Assembly: GCF_000027005.1 (NCBI RefSeq)
Contig: NC_012965.1
Span: forward strand, 2,033,001 to 2,097,000
Origin: Komagataella phaffii GS115
Taxonomy: Eukaryota; Ascomycota; Pichiomycetes; Pichiales; Pichiaceae
Reading direction: 5' to 3'
Length of the DNA stretch: 64,000 nt
The notes below the pieces were generated by a model. The model made no database searches. It had not been told where the DNA came from and saw only the letters and a program-made list of their open reading frames with translations. Each line of letters begins with the position of its first letter. Within the stretch, counting starts at the first letter, position 1. Positions 1 through 8,235 of the stretch are shown piece after piece. The position numbers and the translations under genes were made by a program.

Positions 1-724
1 TTTCCCCGATCTGTTAGCACCGATGGAGCAGAATGATGAGGATGAGACCTCATTTGTGAGAGTTCAATGGGAGATGTATAGAAGCGTCGCCGGCATTCAA
101 GTTTTCAAGAACTTTGACATACATGTCAAACCCTTTAAACTTCAGCTTGAGCAAGAACTAGGTGAAAAAGTGATTGATTACATATTTCCGGAGCATGATG
201 TGAAAGTTTTCGAAACAAGCACCAATTTTCAAGAGTTTACAGATTTGCAAAAAGAGTTGTTTCAGCTTTCGAGTGAAGACGGGGGAATGTTGTTTCAGGA
301 GTACCCCACTTCGGAAGAAGATAATACTGCAGATGGGGATGTCTCGTCTTCATCCTCGATAACTGGAAGTTCCATTCTTGAAGAGGAAAGTTCGGTTACT
401 ATTGCATCAAACAGTGAGACAAATCCAGATAGCATAGAAAAGAGGTCAATTTCAGCAGGAAATGACTATCTCAGTGTTATGTCTTACAGAGCTGAGACTT
501 TCGCCGTCTTCAACAGTATCAAAATTCAAGATCTTGTTCTTTCTATTACATTTAGAGGTATTGGAGTCTTGAGGTTGATTAATGTCTCAGATTTTGTATT
601 TCGGGTCCCAGATCTAGAGTTAAGAAATAAGATATGGTCGCTAAGGGAGTTGGTCAACTATTTGAAGAAGGCAGTGCTTAAAGCATTGTTAAAGCACACT
701 GGATCTTTACTCGGGATAAGTTGA
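1..724 (+). CDS. FMP27: FMP27/Hob-type bridge-like lipid transfer protein, C-terminal end (5' truncated by window)
   Basis: The frame is open from base 2 through the window edge to a TGA at 722-724, so only about the last 240 residues are present. The tail resembles the C-terminus of the fungal FMP27/YPR117W family. It has a MYRSVAGI segment, then a KIFDYIFP-like block (here EKVIDYIFPEHD), a Ser/Glu-rich disordered insert, and a final block with FRGIGVLRLINVSDFVFRVP followed by a helix-rich end (LKKAVLKALLKHTG). By family knowledge these very large RBG-repeat proteins sit at ER-plasma membrane contacts and move lipids through a long groove. The ATG at 23 is internal and not a start. The family call rests on this tail alone, so it is fairly but not fully secure. 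Confidence 0.72.
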   Translation, partial: FPDLLAPMEQNDEDETSFVRVQWEMYRSVAGIQVFKNFDIHVKPFKLQLEQELGEKVIDYIFPEHDVKVFETSTNFQEFTDLQKELFQLSSEDGGMLFQEYPTSEEDNTADGDVSSSSSITGSSILEEESSVTIASNSETNPDSIEKRSISAGNDYLSVMSYRAETFAVFNSIKIQDLVLSITFRGIGVLRLINVSDFVFRVPDLELRNKIWSLRELVNYLKKAVLKALLKHTGSLLGIS

Positions 725-873
725 AAATAAAAAAGCGGAGAAAGAAGGTCCCTTCGATTCAGAAAAACCTAGCAAAGATAAGAAATATGTAGTCAAAGAT
801 AGATTTTCTACGTCTTTTCTTATATCCACGTCAATACTCAAATTACAATAGTCTTTAGAAAATCAGGTATCTA

Positions 874-1404
874 TCAAAAATGCACCTGTACGTGCCGCCT
901 CTTATTCTGTTCTTGTTCACTTTCAGCTGGGGATATTGTTTTGTGTTTTCTTTTGGGTTTCTTCTCTTCTATAACTTGGTCATTCATAGCCAATTTTCTG
1001 GGATCGAATCCAGCGATTCCATTCATTGAACTCTTCTCAAATGTGAGAGTGCGGCTAAGATAGTCCTTGTCAAACGGTTCCAGCTTTACAAAATCTGGGG
1101 GAGGTCCAAATACTATTGGAGAAAGGTTATGCTCTTTTGAAATATAGTGCTTACCTAAAAGGTCTGATATGTGACTTTTGTAAGATTTTCGCAGCTTGAC
1201 ATCCTTAGTGCCATCAGAATTGGTCCTTGCTACTGACTTGGCTATCTGGTCTAAGTTAAAAGTAGAAATGAAGTTCAATTGAGGAGATGGATCTTCTGTG
1301 TCGTAAGTCGCTTTAATTTTAGTGCTGTACAATCAATCAATAGAAAACTTATACTTACCTTTGTCATCTATGAAATAGTATGTACTCTGAGGAGGCTCAG
1401 ACAT
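874..1404 (-). CDS. MED19: Mediator subunit 19 (Rox3), two exons
   Basis: Encodes Mediator head subunit Med19/Rox3, about 160 aa by this model. Exon 2 (874-1310) carries the family signature VARTNSDGTKDVKLRKSYK, then a Pro-rich stretch and a basic C-terminus (KKPKRKHK, NKRRHVQ). The open frame of exon 2 has no ATG; it begins at TTG. An ATG at 1404 opens a 46-nt exon 1 (1359-1404) encoding MSEPPQSTYYFIDDK. Joining it through a 48-nt intron (1311-1358, GTAAGT...TTAAAG) keeps frame and gives YYFIDDKATYDTEDPSPQ, which lines up without gaps with the Rox3 N-terminus as I remember it (YYYYVDPETTYTYQQPNP). It is divergent from RPL32 across a shared promoter. Confidence 0.85.
1311..1358 (-). other. 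MED19 spliceosomal intron (48 nt)
   Basis: On the minus strand the intron starts GTAAGTATAAG right after AAAG and ends in TTAAAG. There is no TACTAAC; the best branch candidates are CACTAAA (only about 9 nt from the acceptor) and the TTGATTG repeats. An alternative acceptor at TACAG, 14 nt upstream, would give a 34-nt intron and would break the frame. The boundaries are inferred from reading frame and homology. Confidence 0.65.
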
Positions 1405-1495
1405 GCCTGATTCTGATAAGTCAAAGTTAGATTGAGATAAACCTATGTAGTCATGAGATTAGATAAGCAGGGAACCGATTTTTTTCCTCCTTTAT

Positions 1496-1503
1496 ATCAC
1501 GTG
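1496..1503. promoter_or_regulatory. Cbf1-type E-box (ATCACGTG) in the MED19-RPL32 divergent promoter
   Basis: A CACGTG palindrome with the ATCAC flank lies between the two divergent genes, about 90 nt from the MED19 ATG and about 130 nt upstream of the RPL32 leader intron. CACGTG is the core bound by Cbf1. In Candida albicans Cbf1 works with Tbf1 at ribosomal protein promoters, so a role in RPL32 expression is plausible. This is inferred from motif and position only. Confidence 0.45.
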
Positions 1504-1629
1504 TTTAACAGCAGGGCTACGCCGCTAAAGAATTAGGAACACTTGGTAAGCACACGCATAGCTGGTAGAATTACGGTGCGAAAAAAATTGAACTTCATAT
1601 TTTCCACAGGTAAGAGATTAATATCAAAG

Positions 1630-1933
1630 GTATGTAAGAAGAAGAAACTGTATCAAAGTCTGTCAAACAGTGCTAGCAAGGCATCTATTGGTTTAGTTGC
1701 AATCTCTTAGCGTTCATTCAGTTAAAAAAAGAAGAAGAGATGGTGTTTAGTTTGATTTTGGGCCGGCTTTTTATGGCAAGTGGCTATTTGATTCACAAGG
1801 ACGACACCAAGCAACCTAAAATTGGAACACAATGCGTTGCACTATTCCAGTTAATAAACTTCTTCTTGTTATCACTGTATTCCCAGACCTTTGCGGATTT
1901 CAATATCAAATTTTCATTACTAACATAGCTTAG
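1630..1933 (+). other. RPL32 5'-leader intron
   Basis: A canonical GTATGT donor at 1630-1635, a perfect TACTAAC branch site at 1918-1924 and a TAG acceptor at 1931-1933 define a 304-nt intron. It ends directly before the RPL32 ATG at 1934. There is no ATG in the segment just upstream of the donor, so the first exon looks non-coding. A second donor-like GTAAGA lies at 1610. The chance frame at 1740-1928 lies wholly inside this intron. S. cerevisiae RPL32 also has an intron at its 5' end and autoregulates its splicing; whether that applies here cannot be seen. Confidence 0.85.
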
Positions 1934-2332
1934 ATGTCTGAAACTTCAGCCCCACGTCCAACGATTGTTAAGAAGTACACAAAGAAGTTCAAGCGTCATC
2001 ATTCTGACCGTTACCACCGTGTTGGTGAGAGCTGGAGAAAGCAGAAGGGTATTGACTCTTGTGTTAGAAGACGTTTCAGAGGAACTATCCGTCAACCAAA
2101 GATTGGTTACGGATCCGACAAGAGAACCAAGTATATGTTAAAATCTGGACACAAGGCCTTTGTTGTTAACAACGCCAAGGAATTGGATGTTCTTCTGTTA
2201 CACAACCAGCAATACGCTGCTGAAATCGCTCATGCCGTTTCTTCCAAGAACAGAGTTCACATTTTGGCCAGAGCCAAGGAGCTTGGTATCAAGGTAACCA
2301 ACCCTCAAGGTCGTCTCAACTTGGAGGCCTAG
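1934..2332 (+). CDS. RPL32: 60S ribosomal protein eL32
   Basis: The 132-aa product is the full usual length of eL32. It has the basic N-terminal block ([18 protein letters not shown]), the core [19 protein letters not shown] and [15 protein letters not shown], and the C-terminal helix [17 protein letters not shown]. It is a structural component of the large cytosolic ribosomal subunit. Codon use is strongly biased towards optimal yeast codons (AAG, AGA, GGT, TTG), as expected for a highly expressed gene. The ATG sits directly on the acceptor of the leader intron. Confidence 0.97.
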   Translation: MSETSAPRPTIVKKYTKKFKRHHSDRYHRVGESWRKQKGIDSCVRRRFRGTIRQPKIGYGSDKRTKYMLKSGHKAFVVNNAKELDVLLLHNQQYAAEIAHAVSSKNRVHILARAKELGIKVTNPQGRLNLEA

Positions 2333-2551
2333 AGTATATAGGTTTGTAATAATGGTACATTTGCAAGTTTTTTATCATTAGAGCCGTCTATCTCAGTATT
2401 TTTGTGTATGCCAACATTTTTCTATTGGGAGAAAAATAAGTACAGCATCCAGTAAATTCTACTTTAGGTATAGTATGTGAATATGATTGCTCAATAGTTC
2501 GAAAACATTTTATTTTTTGGATGGTATTACAAATGTTATAATAACTGGGGA

Positions 2552-3421
2552 TTACAAAGACTCATCATCAGCAGTAGTTACTTTCTTGTTATGTCTAATC
2601 TTGAAAAAGCGGATTCCACTTTCATTCTGAGTAGGAGCTGTAGGTTCACCGGCCAATGGGGGAGGGCTCTGGGAATCAAGGTCTCCGATATCCTGTTGTG
2701 TTCCGACAACTGGAGCGCCGGTGTTGGGTGGTATTCCTTGTTGTTGTTCATAGTTTTGTTGAGATGCCAAAGCTTCCTTGTGTCTTCTATAAGCTGTGGT
2801 GACAGATGACGTACTAAGAATTGCCACGGTTAAAAATATAGCAGCTACTGCACCCCAAGTGCATCCAAGTTGATTAGCAGAAATTTGGGTTTCCACTCCA
2901 TCGAAGTGATTTCTAGCTAGAACAACCACGGCAGTCATCAAAGCAGCACCACCAGCTGTGAAAAGAGTCGCTAAGAACAAAAATAGAGCTAAAGTGACCC
3001 TTGCAGATTTCAACACACTAGATAAGAACGTAAGAATGAAGGAAACGCCGGAGAAAATAAGTCCCAACAATAGAAAAACGTTTCCGAATCTGGAAAGGAA
3101 GAAATAGGTGTCTCTGTTAGAAATGAAGTCTGAGTTAAGGTTCTCATCACCTTCGAAGTTATCTTCCGGGGAAATTGGGTAAGCGGGTCCAGTTACACAA
3201 TCTCTGTTCCTTCCATCAACGTTCTCACATAAACCCCAATAAGTCCAGCGGGCCAAATCGAACGGAGTCTCAAAATCAGTAGTCCTTACCTCCAACCAGT
3301 AGAATCTGTCAAATGGGTAATGGTCTGTGCCTCCTGAAAGGACCACAAATACAAGTAGCAAAACGGTACCTGCCAATAGAACCAAAGGAACTAAACGGGT
3401 TAAAAGTCCAACCAATACCAT
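2552..3421 (-). CDS. Sur7/PalI family four-span membrane protein
   Basis: The 289-aa protein has a first membrane span at about residues 6-28. A large external loop follows with the family signature around WTYWGLCE (residues 59-66) and a second cysteine at C75. Three more spans lie at about 109-135, 139-168 and 188-208, and the cytosolic tail is hydrophilic and Gln/Pro-rich. The order, the W...GLC motif and the RFYWLEV segment match Sur7/Fmp45/Pun1. In yeast these proteins mark MCC/eisosome domains of the plasma membrane and affect cell-wall and stress responses. I cannot tell SUR7 from FMP45 by eye, so no symbol is given. It is convergent with RPL32. Confidence 0.82.
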   Translation of the reverse strand: MVLVGLLTRLVPLVLLAGTVLLLVFVVLSGGTDHYPFDRFYWLEVRTTDFETPFDLARWTYWGLCENVDGRNRDCVTGPAYPISPEDNFEGDENLNSDFISNRDTYFFLSRFGNVFLLLGLIFSGVSFILTFLSSVLKSARVTLALFLFLATLFTAGGAALMTAVVVLARNHFDGVETQISANQLGCTWGAVAAIFLTVAILSTSSVTTAYRRHKEALASQQNYEQQQGIPPNTGAPVVGTQQDIGDLDSQSPPPLAGEPTAPTQNESGIRFFKIRHNKKVTTADDESL

Positions 3422-3709
3422 TATGAGTTGGTACTTGTTTTCAAAAAGATTACTTAAAACGAAAAAATCGGTAGAAAAGTGTTTATTGGGGGAAAAAAAG
3501 AAGAAAAGCGATATTGATGAATTTAGTAATCCTTTATATTATTATTGTTTTTCTGACCCTTTTTGAATATTTACTTATTTATGGTAACTCCTATGTAAAA
3601 TTGAAAACACAGCAAACTACCTAGAATGGGATTACTGGCCTAATCGGGTAGGTGAAGTGTTTGGAAAACACCGAATACAGACAAGACTGCCAAATCGGGA
3701 TTCATGCTT

Positions 3710-4423
3710 CTATTGGTTTCGCACGACTTTGTGGATGCACAATTCTTCTTTCTTCTGACGCTTCTGGTCGTGGTTCTCCCAAAAACGAATCCTCTTATAT
3801 TGTGCAAGTGGAGTTGCTGTATCGTGCTCGGATTCAAGGTCAGACTCTGCCATGGTTGACGAGCTAGTTGCTATGGTAGATGCTAATGAGGTTTGATGGG
3901 CACCTGAAGTAGTAGGAGTGTTTGTAGATGCAGTAAGACATAGTTTATTTGTAACTCTTCTTAAAGAAGGAGCTATCATGCTGGGTGGAAATCTGTGGGG
4001 TGAAGGATGAGAAACGTTGAACTCAAACCTTTCAGGAAGTTGTCCAATATCAGTAAAATTCGTTGGTTGTCCTTGTACTGTTAAGTCATTCTGTTCGGTT
4101 GGGTTTCGTGTTTGTACCTGTATATTCTGAAGATCATGTTCAGTTGTACCTTCCAAATCATGTTTTTTCCCTTTCAGCCATTGTTTGATGTCCAAAACTG
4201 TTTTCGAATCGTCTTGCAAAAAGTCCAAAAGTTCATCCACGCAAACTTTATAGCCAATTTGCTTCAGTAGGTTACTCTTGGTGTTCGAAAGTCGATACAA
4301 CGCCGCCACAGATTTGGCAGCGGACTTGAATTCATCATTCAAAGACTCGTTTATCGTCTGCATTGTGTCGTCATTAATTGGGTGTTCCGACGGAAGGTTG
4401 GTCGAGAGATTCGACAAATCCAT
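3710..4423 (-). CDS. HAPSTR1/C16orf72-like (DUF4588-type) protein
   Basis: The longest frame begins at GTG (4474); the first ATG is at 4423, giving 237 aa. Residues about 30-70 (DEFKSAAKSVAALYRLS, then KQIGYKVCVDELLDFL) match the helical core I associate with fungal DUF4588 proteins and human HAPSTR1, a nuclear stress-response regulator acting with the ubiquitin ligase HUWE1. The rest is low complexity: a Thr/Ser-rich middle and a basic, charged C-terminus (KRIRFWENHDQKRQKK) that could be a nuclear localisation signal. The assignment rests on one short motif. S. cerevisiae has no named member I can point to. Confidence 0.5.
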   Translation of the reverse strand: MDLSNLSTNLPSEHPINDDTMQTINESLNDEFKSAAKSVAALYRLSNTKSNLLKQIGYKVCVDELLDFLQDDSKTVLDIKQWLKGKKHDLEGTTEHDLQNIQVQTRNPTEQNDLTVQGQPTNFTDIGQLPERFEFNVSHPSPHRFPPSMIAPSLRRVTNKLCLTASTNTPTTSGAHQTSLASTIATSSSTMAESDLESEHDTATPLAQYKRIRFWENHDQKRQKKEELCIHKVVRNQ

Positions 4424-4903
4424 ATCGTTTGTTGTATTTACTTGCGAGATTATGATATACTGGCTAAGATACACTTGATCTTATTTTTCTTCTAAGAACT
4501 TTGTCAATGCACGACCTAGTCAAAGAGAAAAAGATTGTTCTAGCTCGCTGCACTTGACACCTCGAATGAAAGCCGAAGGTCAGAAGGAAACCTATAGGCG
4601 CGGCCTTGCTCCTCAACCTGGCACCTTTCCGACCTTCTCGCAGAACTACATACCCATCAACGGAACTAAGGACTGAAAAGTTCCAGTGTTGCCAATACCT
4701 TTTTTTTTTTAAAAAGAATCTCATTCATAATTTCTTGAACATCGTTGTGGTTCTAAGTTCTTTTTTGTGTCAGTTCAACCTGTTTTTACACATTGTTACC
4801 AGTTAAATCTGTGTCAAGGCTTCCTTCGCATATCACAGCTACACTTGTAAGAAAAAAGACAAGTAAAAAAATACCGTTCTCTTCGAAAGTTCAACTGGCA
4901 ATA
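4424..4903. other. Divergent intergenic region, 480 nt
   Basis: This separates the HAPSTR1-like gene (minus) from the unknown gene at 4904 (plus). It contains a run of T at about 4701-4710 and pyrimidine-rich stretches towards the plus-strand gene. Open frames of 66-86 codons on both strands here have no recognisable composition or motif. I see no RNA gene. Confidence 0.5.
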
Positions 4904-5407
4904 ATGAATACGACTCTACTGGCTAGCTCTCCCACAACTAAAACAAAAAGGCGATATTCGCACGATGAACCTACTCCCAAGAAACAGCAACGTAGTAAGT
5001 TGGTATCTATTGACAATACCAACGATCAGAAACACATCGACCAGCTTAAGAACCAGTACCCAGTATTTCATCATCCTGATGGAGGTTTTATTCAGTTCAC
5101 TCCTAACGGCAATATCCGTACCATTTTTCAGGATAACAAACAAATTTCGATTGTGGAGACTAGTTCGTCTTTTGATTTGGCCCACATAGACAAGGGAATA
5201 GATGGATATTCCGTTGTTAACCAAGACAAGTTCAATGTCGCTACGAATAATTCCAGCAACCCAAGCCCTTCCAATGAAATTGAAGCATACATGAGAGAGG
5301 GCTATAATAACTCGAAATACTATTATTTGGACTCTGAAAACGATACTGCGAACAAAATGGCATACTATTTTAACGATGATGACGAAGACTTTTCCGACTA
5401 TGAGTGA
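4904..5407 (+). CDS. Uncharacterised nuclear-like acidic/basic protein
   Basis: I do not recognise this gene. The frame is open from 4793, but the ATG at 4904 is preferred: it follows an A-rich leader, and the upstream extension is pyrimidine-derived low-quality sequence. The product is then 167 aa. It begins with a basic segment (KTKRRYSHDEPTPKKQQRSK, a possible nuclear localisation signal). A compact middle follows (YPVFHHPDGGFIQFTPNGNIRTIF, which could form beta-strands), then an Asn/Ser-rich linker and a strongly acidic end (DDDEDFSDYE). There is no signal peptide or membrane span. The function is unknown. Confidence 0.6.
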   Translation: MNTTLLASSPTTKTKRRYSHDEPTPKKQQRSKLVSIDNTNDQKHIDQLKNQYPVFHHPDGGFIQFTPNGNIRTIFQDNKQISIVETSSSFDLAHIDKGIDGYSVVNQDKFNVATNNSSNPSPSNEIEAYMREGYNNSKYYYLDSENDTANKMAYYFNDDDEDFSDYE

Positions 5408-5746
5408 CTTTTGAGGTTTGTCCGTTTAGTTCTATAGTGCATGTATATTAATGAAAACAGATACTCTGGCTTAACAATCGCAGGATTCAAAGGTAAAAAA
5501 AGAAAAAAAAAAAGAAAGGCTAAAATCAATCTACCGGTCTCAAAACTTTACAACAACAGCACTATTTCGTCGCTACTTTTTGTTGAGGTCCAACCTGGAT
5601 GAAAGAACGTCACGAACTAGTGTTTTGGTCGATTGTACCATTTCACTCTCATCCCAATGTACGTTGTTAATAAATTCTTTAGACCCGTCGCGCTTCGATT
5701 TTCCTTCATCTGTAAACACTGACAATTTGTGTTTCAGTAACACAAG
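5408..5746. other. Intergenic region upstream of CDC15, 339 nt
   Basis: It holds the 3' end of the upstream gene and the CDC15 promoter, with an A-rich tract at about 5494-5515. I see no other motif or RNA gene. Confidence 0.5.
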
Positions 5747-8056
5747 ATGACAGGGAAGTCCCAACTATTATCTTTATTCCGAGACTCGAAGGAAGATGAG
5801 CTGTTTCATGACACATTAATAGATCCGAATTTGTCAAAGAGTTTTGAACTTTCCCCTAAGAAACGCATACCCAGCCCGGATGATAACCCTTTCAAGGTAT
5901 CTCACACTACCAATTTCAATCCAATTCCTTTGCAAACAATCAACAAAAATGCCCTAAATTCAAGGACTAGAGCCTTTTCTATCGAATCAGTTGATGCAGC
6001 AGGGGCATCATTACATGTTTCAGAGCCACGGGTCACGTCTCGTCATGCCAATGAGCATCCTAAAGACAAGTTTAAAGTCTCATTGACACCAGCTCAGAGA
6101 GTGGAGAAACACTCCAGAATATCGAACCCGTCCATTAATGCACTTGAATCCTATAGGTTTGAAGAACTTGTTGGAAGGGGTGGATGCGCCAAAGTTTACA
6201 AGGCTATTAATAAGGTTAACAAACAACTTGTTGCCATCAAACAGATCGAGATTTCCTCCAACACCAAAGTAGAATTTCTTATGGAAGAGATTGACTTCTT
6301 AAAAAAGCTAAAACACGATAACATAGTCAAGTATCATGGATACATAATGACTGAATCAAACCTCAACATAATTCTAGAATACTGCTCTCATGGCTCACTT
6401 CGACACTTATATAAAACAAAGTATAAATCTGGAATACCCGAGCCATTGGTGCGTAACTACATCAGGGAGACATTAAACGGCCTAGTATATTTGCACAATA
6501 AAGGAGTTATTCATAGAGATATCAAAGCTGCCAACTTACTTCTCGACGATAGGTATAGAGTCAAGCTAGCGGATTTTGGAGTTTCACAACAGCAACAAAC
6601 AAATGAAGAGCAGCAACATGATAATATTTCCAATCAGTCGAAACGCAAACCACAAATACGTGCGGATGGTTCTCCATACTGGATGGCTCCTGAAATCATC
6701 CTTTTGACTGGTTGTTCAATTAAATCGGATATCTGGTCATTGGGTGCCACTACCTTAGAACTTTTGACAACAAAACCTCCCTACGATGATTACGAACCAA
6801 TGGTTGCTTGTCATGCCATTGGTACTCAGGGATGCCCTGAACTACCTTTGACACTATCTTTGGAGGCCAATAAGTTTATTGAGCAATGTTTGGTGATGAA
6901 TAGTGAAGAGAGGCCAAATGCATCAACGCTATTGGAAAATAAATGGCTTCATTTTGAGGCCAAGGATAAAAACTTACTGATTGGGACAAAATCGCCTTTT
7001 GTTGAGTCTGACTCTACAGAGTTTGAGGTTGACTTTATTAAAGATCAACAGCTTAATTTTGATCGAATACCGTCTCGCACAAGGATTCCACAAGACTCAA
7101 CTCTCTTATACAGTAAACACAAGCTACTTTCATACTCAGAGACTAATGAGACAAGAACTGAAGCCGAAAAGAATGAGCAGATGCTAAAAAATAAAAGATT
7201 ATCGAAATATAAAGACAATGAGGATGATGCTTTTGATGATTATACCGAAGATATTAAACTAAAAACGCCTACAGAGGCTGATATAGATAATCCTTTTGTG
7301 AAAATAGAATACAGCGATGAGAATAAGGAAAAGGTGAAGGAGAAATTGGAACTTCAAATAAAAGCAATATTCAAATCGCTATCTCTGTTGTCGAGTTCCT
7401 CCATAAGTGAACTATTCAGACTATCTACGTCACTAAAAGAATTGATCAACGAGTTTCCTAAACTTGTAATTCCCATGCTAAATGGTTCCAAGTTAGTTAT
7501 CCTTCTGAAACTTTTGAATCTAAAACCTAATAATCAACATTTGGTTCAAGTGAATCTGGATATTGTTTCCTTAATATTACAGCACAGTGGTGACGACCAT
7601 GACAGTACCTGTGAACTCAGGGAAAATTTCACAATGATTGGGCTGTCAGATACTTTAGTTACTTTGTTTGAAATGAACAAGAACAAGATTTCTCTTCGAA
7701 TCCTAGAAATTGTACAGCAACTGTTTTCAGAGGAGCACCAGCAGAATTTGACTATTTGGAGACTTTTTATTTCCTCCAATGGAATTAAGCTACTGATCTA
7801 TTTTCTTAAGATTGAGATCAATGTGGACATAACCTTCGTCAGAACAGCAATTGATTTGATCTATAAACTACTGAAGGCCTTGAAGAAAGAAGAACACTTT
7901 ACCATGAAGGAAATGGTTATGAATCTGTTCAAAGATCAGAATTTAACTTACCTTTTAGACTTGATTACGGTAGCTTTTGTTGATGAGGAGAACGAAGATA
8001 TCAAGGATAGAAGAAGAATAGTAAGTAGGATCATGTATGTACTAAAACAGTTTTAA
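5747..8056 (+). CDS. CDC15: Mitotic exit network protein kinase Cdc15
   Basis: The 769-aa STE-family Ser/Thr kinase has its kinase domain at about 137-401. Visible elements are the glycine loop GRGGCAKV (143-150), VAIK with Lys165, the catalytic HRDIKAAN with Asp258, DFG at 276-278 and an activation segment ending in APE (314-316). The activation segment is lengthened by a Gln-rich insert of about 25 residues. After it come an acidic linker and a helical ARM/HEAT-like C-terminal half. By family knowledge Cdc15/Cdc7 kinases act downstream of Tem1/Spg1 at the spindle pole and activate Dbf2-Mob1. An N-terminal extension of about 135 residues precedes the kinase and is longer than in S. cerevisiae Cdc15, where the kinase is near the start. 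The closest alternative would be another MAP3K-like kinase. Confidence 0.88.
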   Translation: MTGKSQLLSLFRDSKEDELFHDTLIDPNLSKSFELSPKKRIPSPDDNPFKVSHTTNFNPIPLQTINKNALNSRTRAFSIESVDAAGASLHVSEPRVTSRHANEHPKDKFKVSLTPAQRVEKHSRISNPSINALESYRFEELVGRGGCAKVYKAINKVNKQLVAIKQIEISSNTKVEFLMEEIDFLKKLKHDNIVKYHGYIMTESNLNIILEYCSHGSLRHLYKTKYKSGIPEPLVRNYIRETLNGLVYLHNKGVIHRDIKAANLLLDDRYRVKLADFGVSQQQQTNEEQQHDNISNQSKRKPQIRADGSPYWMAPEIILLTGCSIKSDIWSLGATTLELLTTKPPYDDYEPMVACHAIGTQGCPELPLTLSLEANKFIEQCLVMNSEERPNASTLLENKWLHFEAKDKNLLIGTKSPFVESDSTEFEVDFIKDQQLNFDRIPSRTRIPQDSTLLYSKHKLLSYSETNETRTEAEKNEQMLKNKRLSKYKDNEDDAFDDYTEDIKLKTPTEADIDNPFVKIEYSDENKEKVKEKLELQIKAIFKSLSLLSSSSISELFRLSTSLKELINEFPKLVIPMLNGSKLVILLKLLNLKPNNQHLVQVNLDIVSLILQHSGDDHDSTCELRENFTMIGLSDTLVTLFEMNKNKISLRILEIVQQLFSEEHQQNLTIWRLFISSNGIKLLIYFLKIEINVDITFVRTAIDLIYKLLKALKKEEHFTMKEMVMNLFKDQNLTYLLDLITVAFVDEENEDIKDRRRIVSRIMYVLKQF

Positions 8057-8235
8057 AACAATAATGTCAATCACCAAGTCTGATGCACAATCGGCATAAT
8101 ATAGTTAGTTACCGAGTATAAGCATTCGTATATCCTCTTTCGAGCATTTGATGTAAGATTGAGGCATTGAGTTCCAAATGATTTTCGTGCCGTTCTTTTC
8201 CTGGATTCCTGCTAGTAGTCCCCAAATTTGCAACG

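Noticed and set aside
1740..1928. 62-codon frame upstream of RPL32
   Set aside because: It lies wholly inside the leader intron (GTATGT 1630 to TAG 1933) and contains the branch site region at its end.
4464..4806. Overlapping frames on both strands in the 4424-4903 gap
   Set aside because: Composition is driven by T-rich promoter sequence and no protein-like segment is seen.
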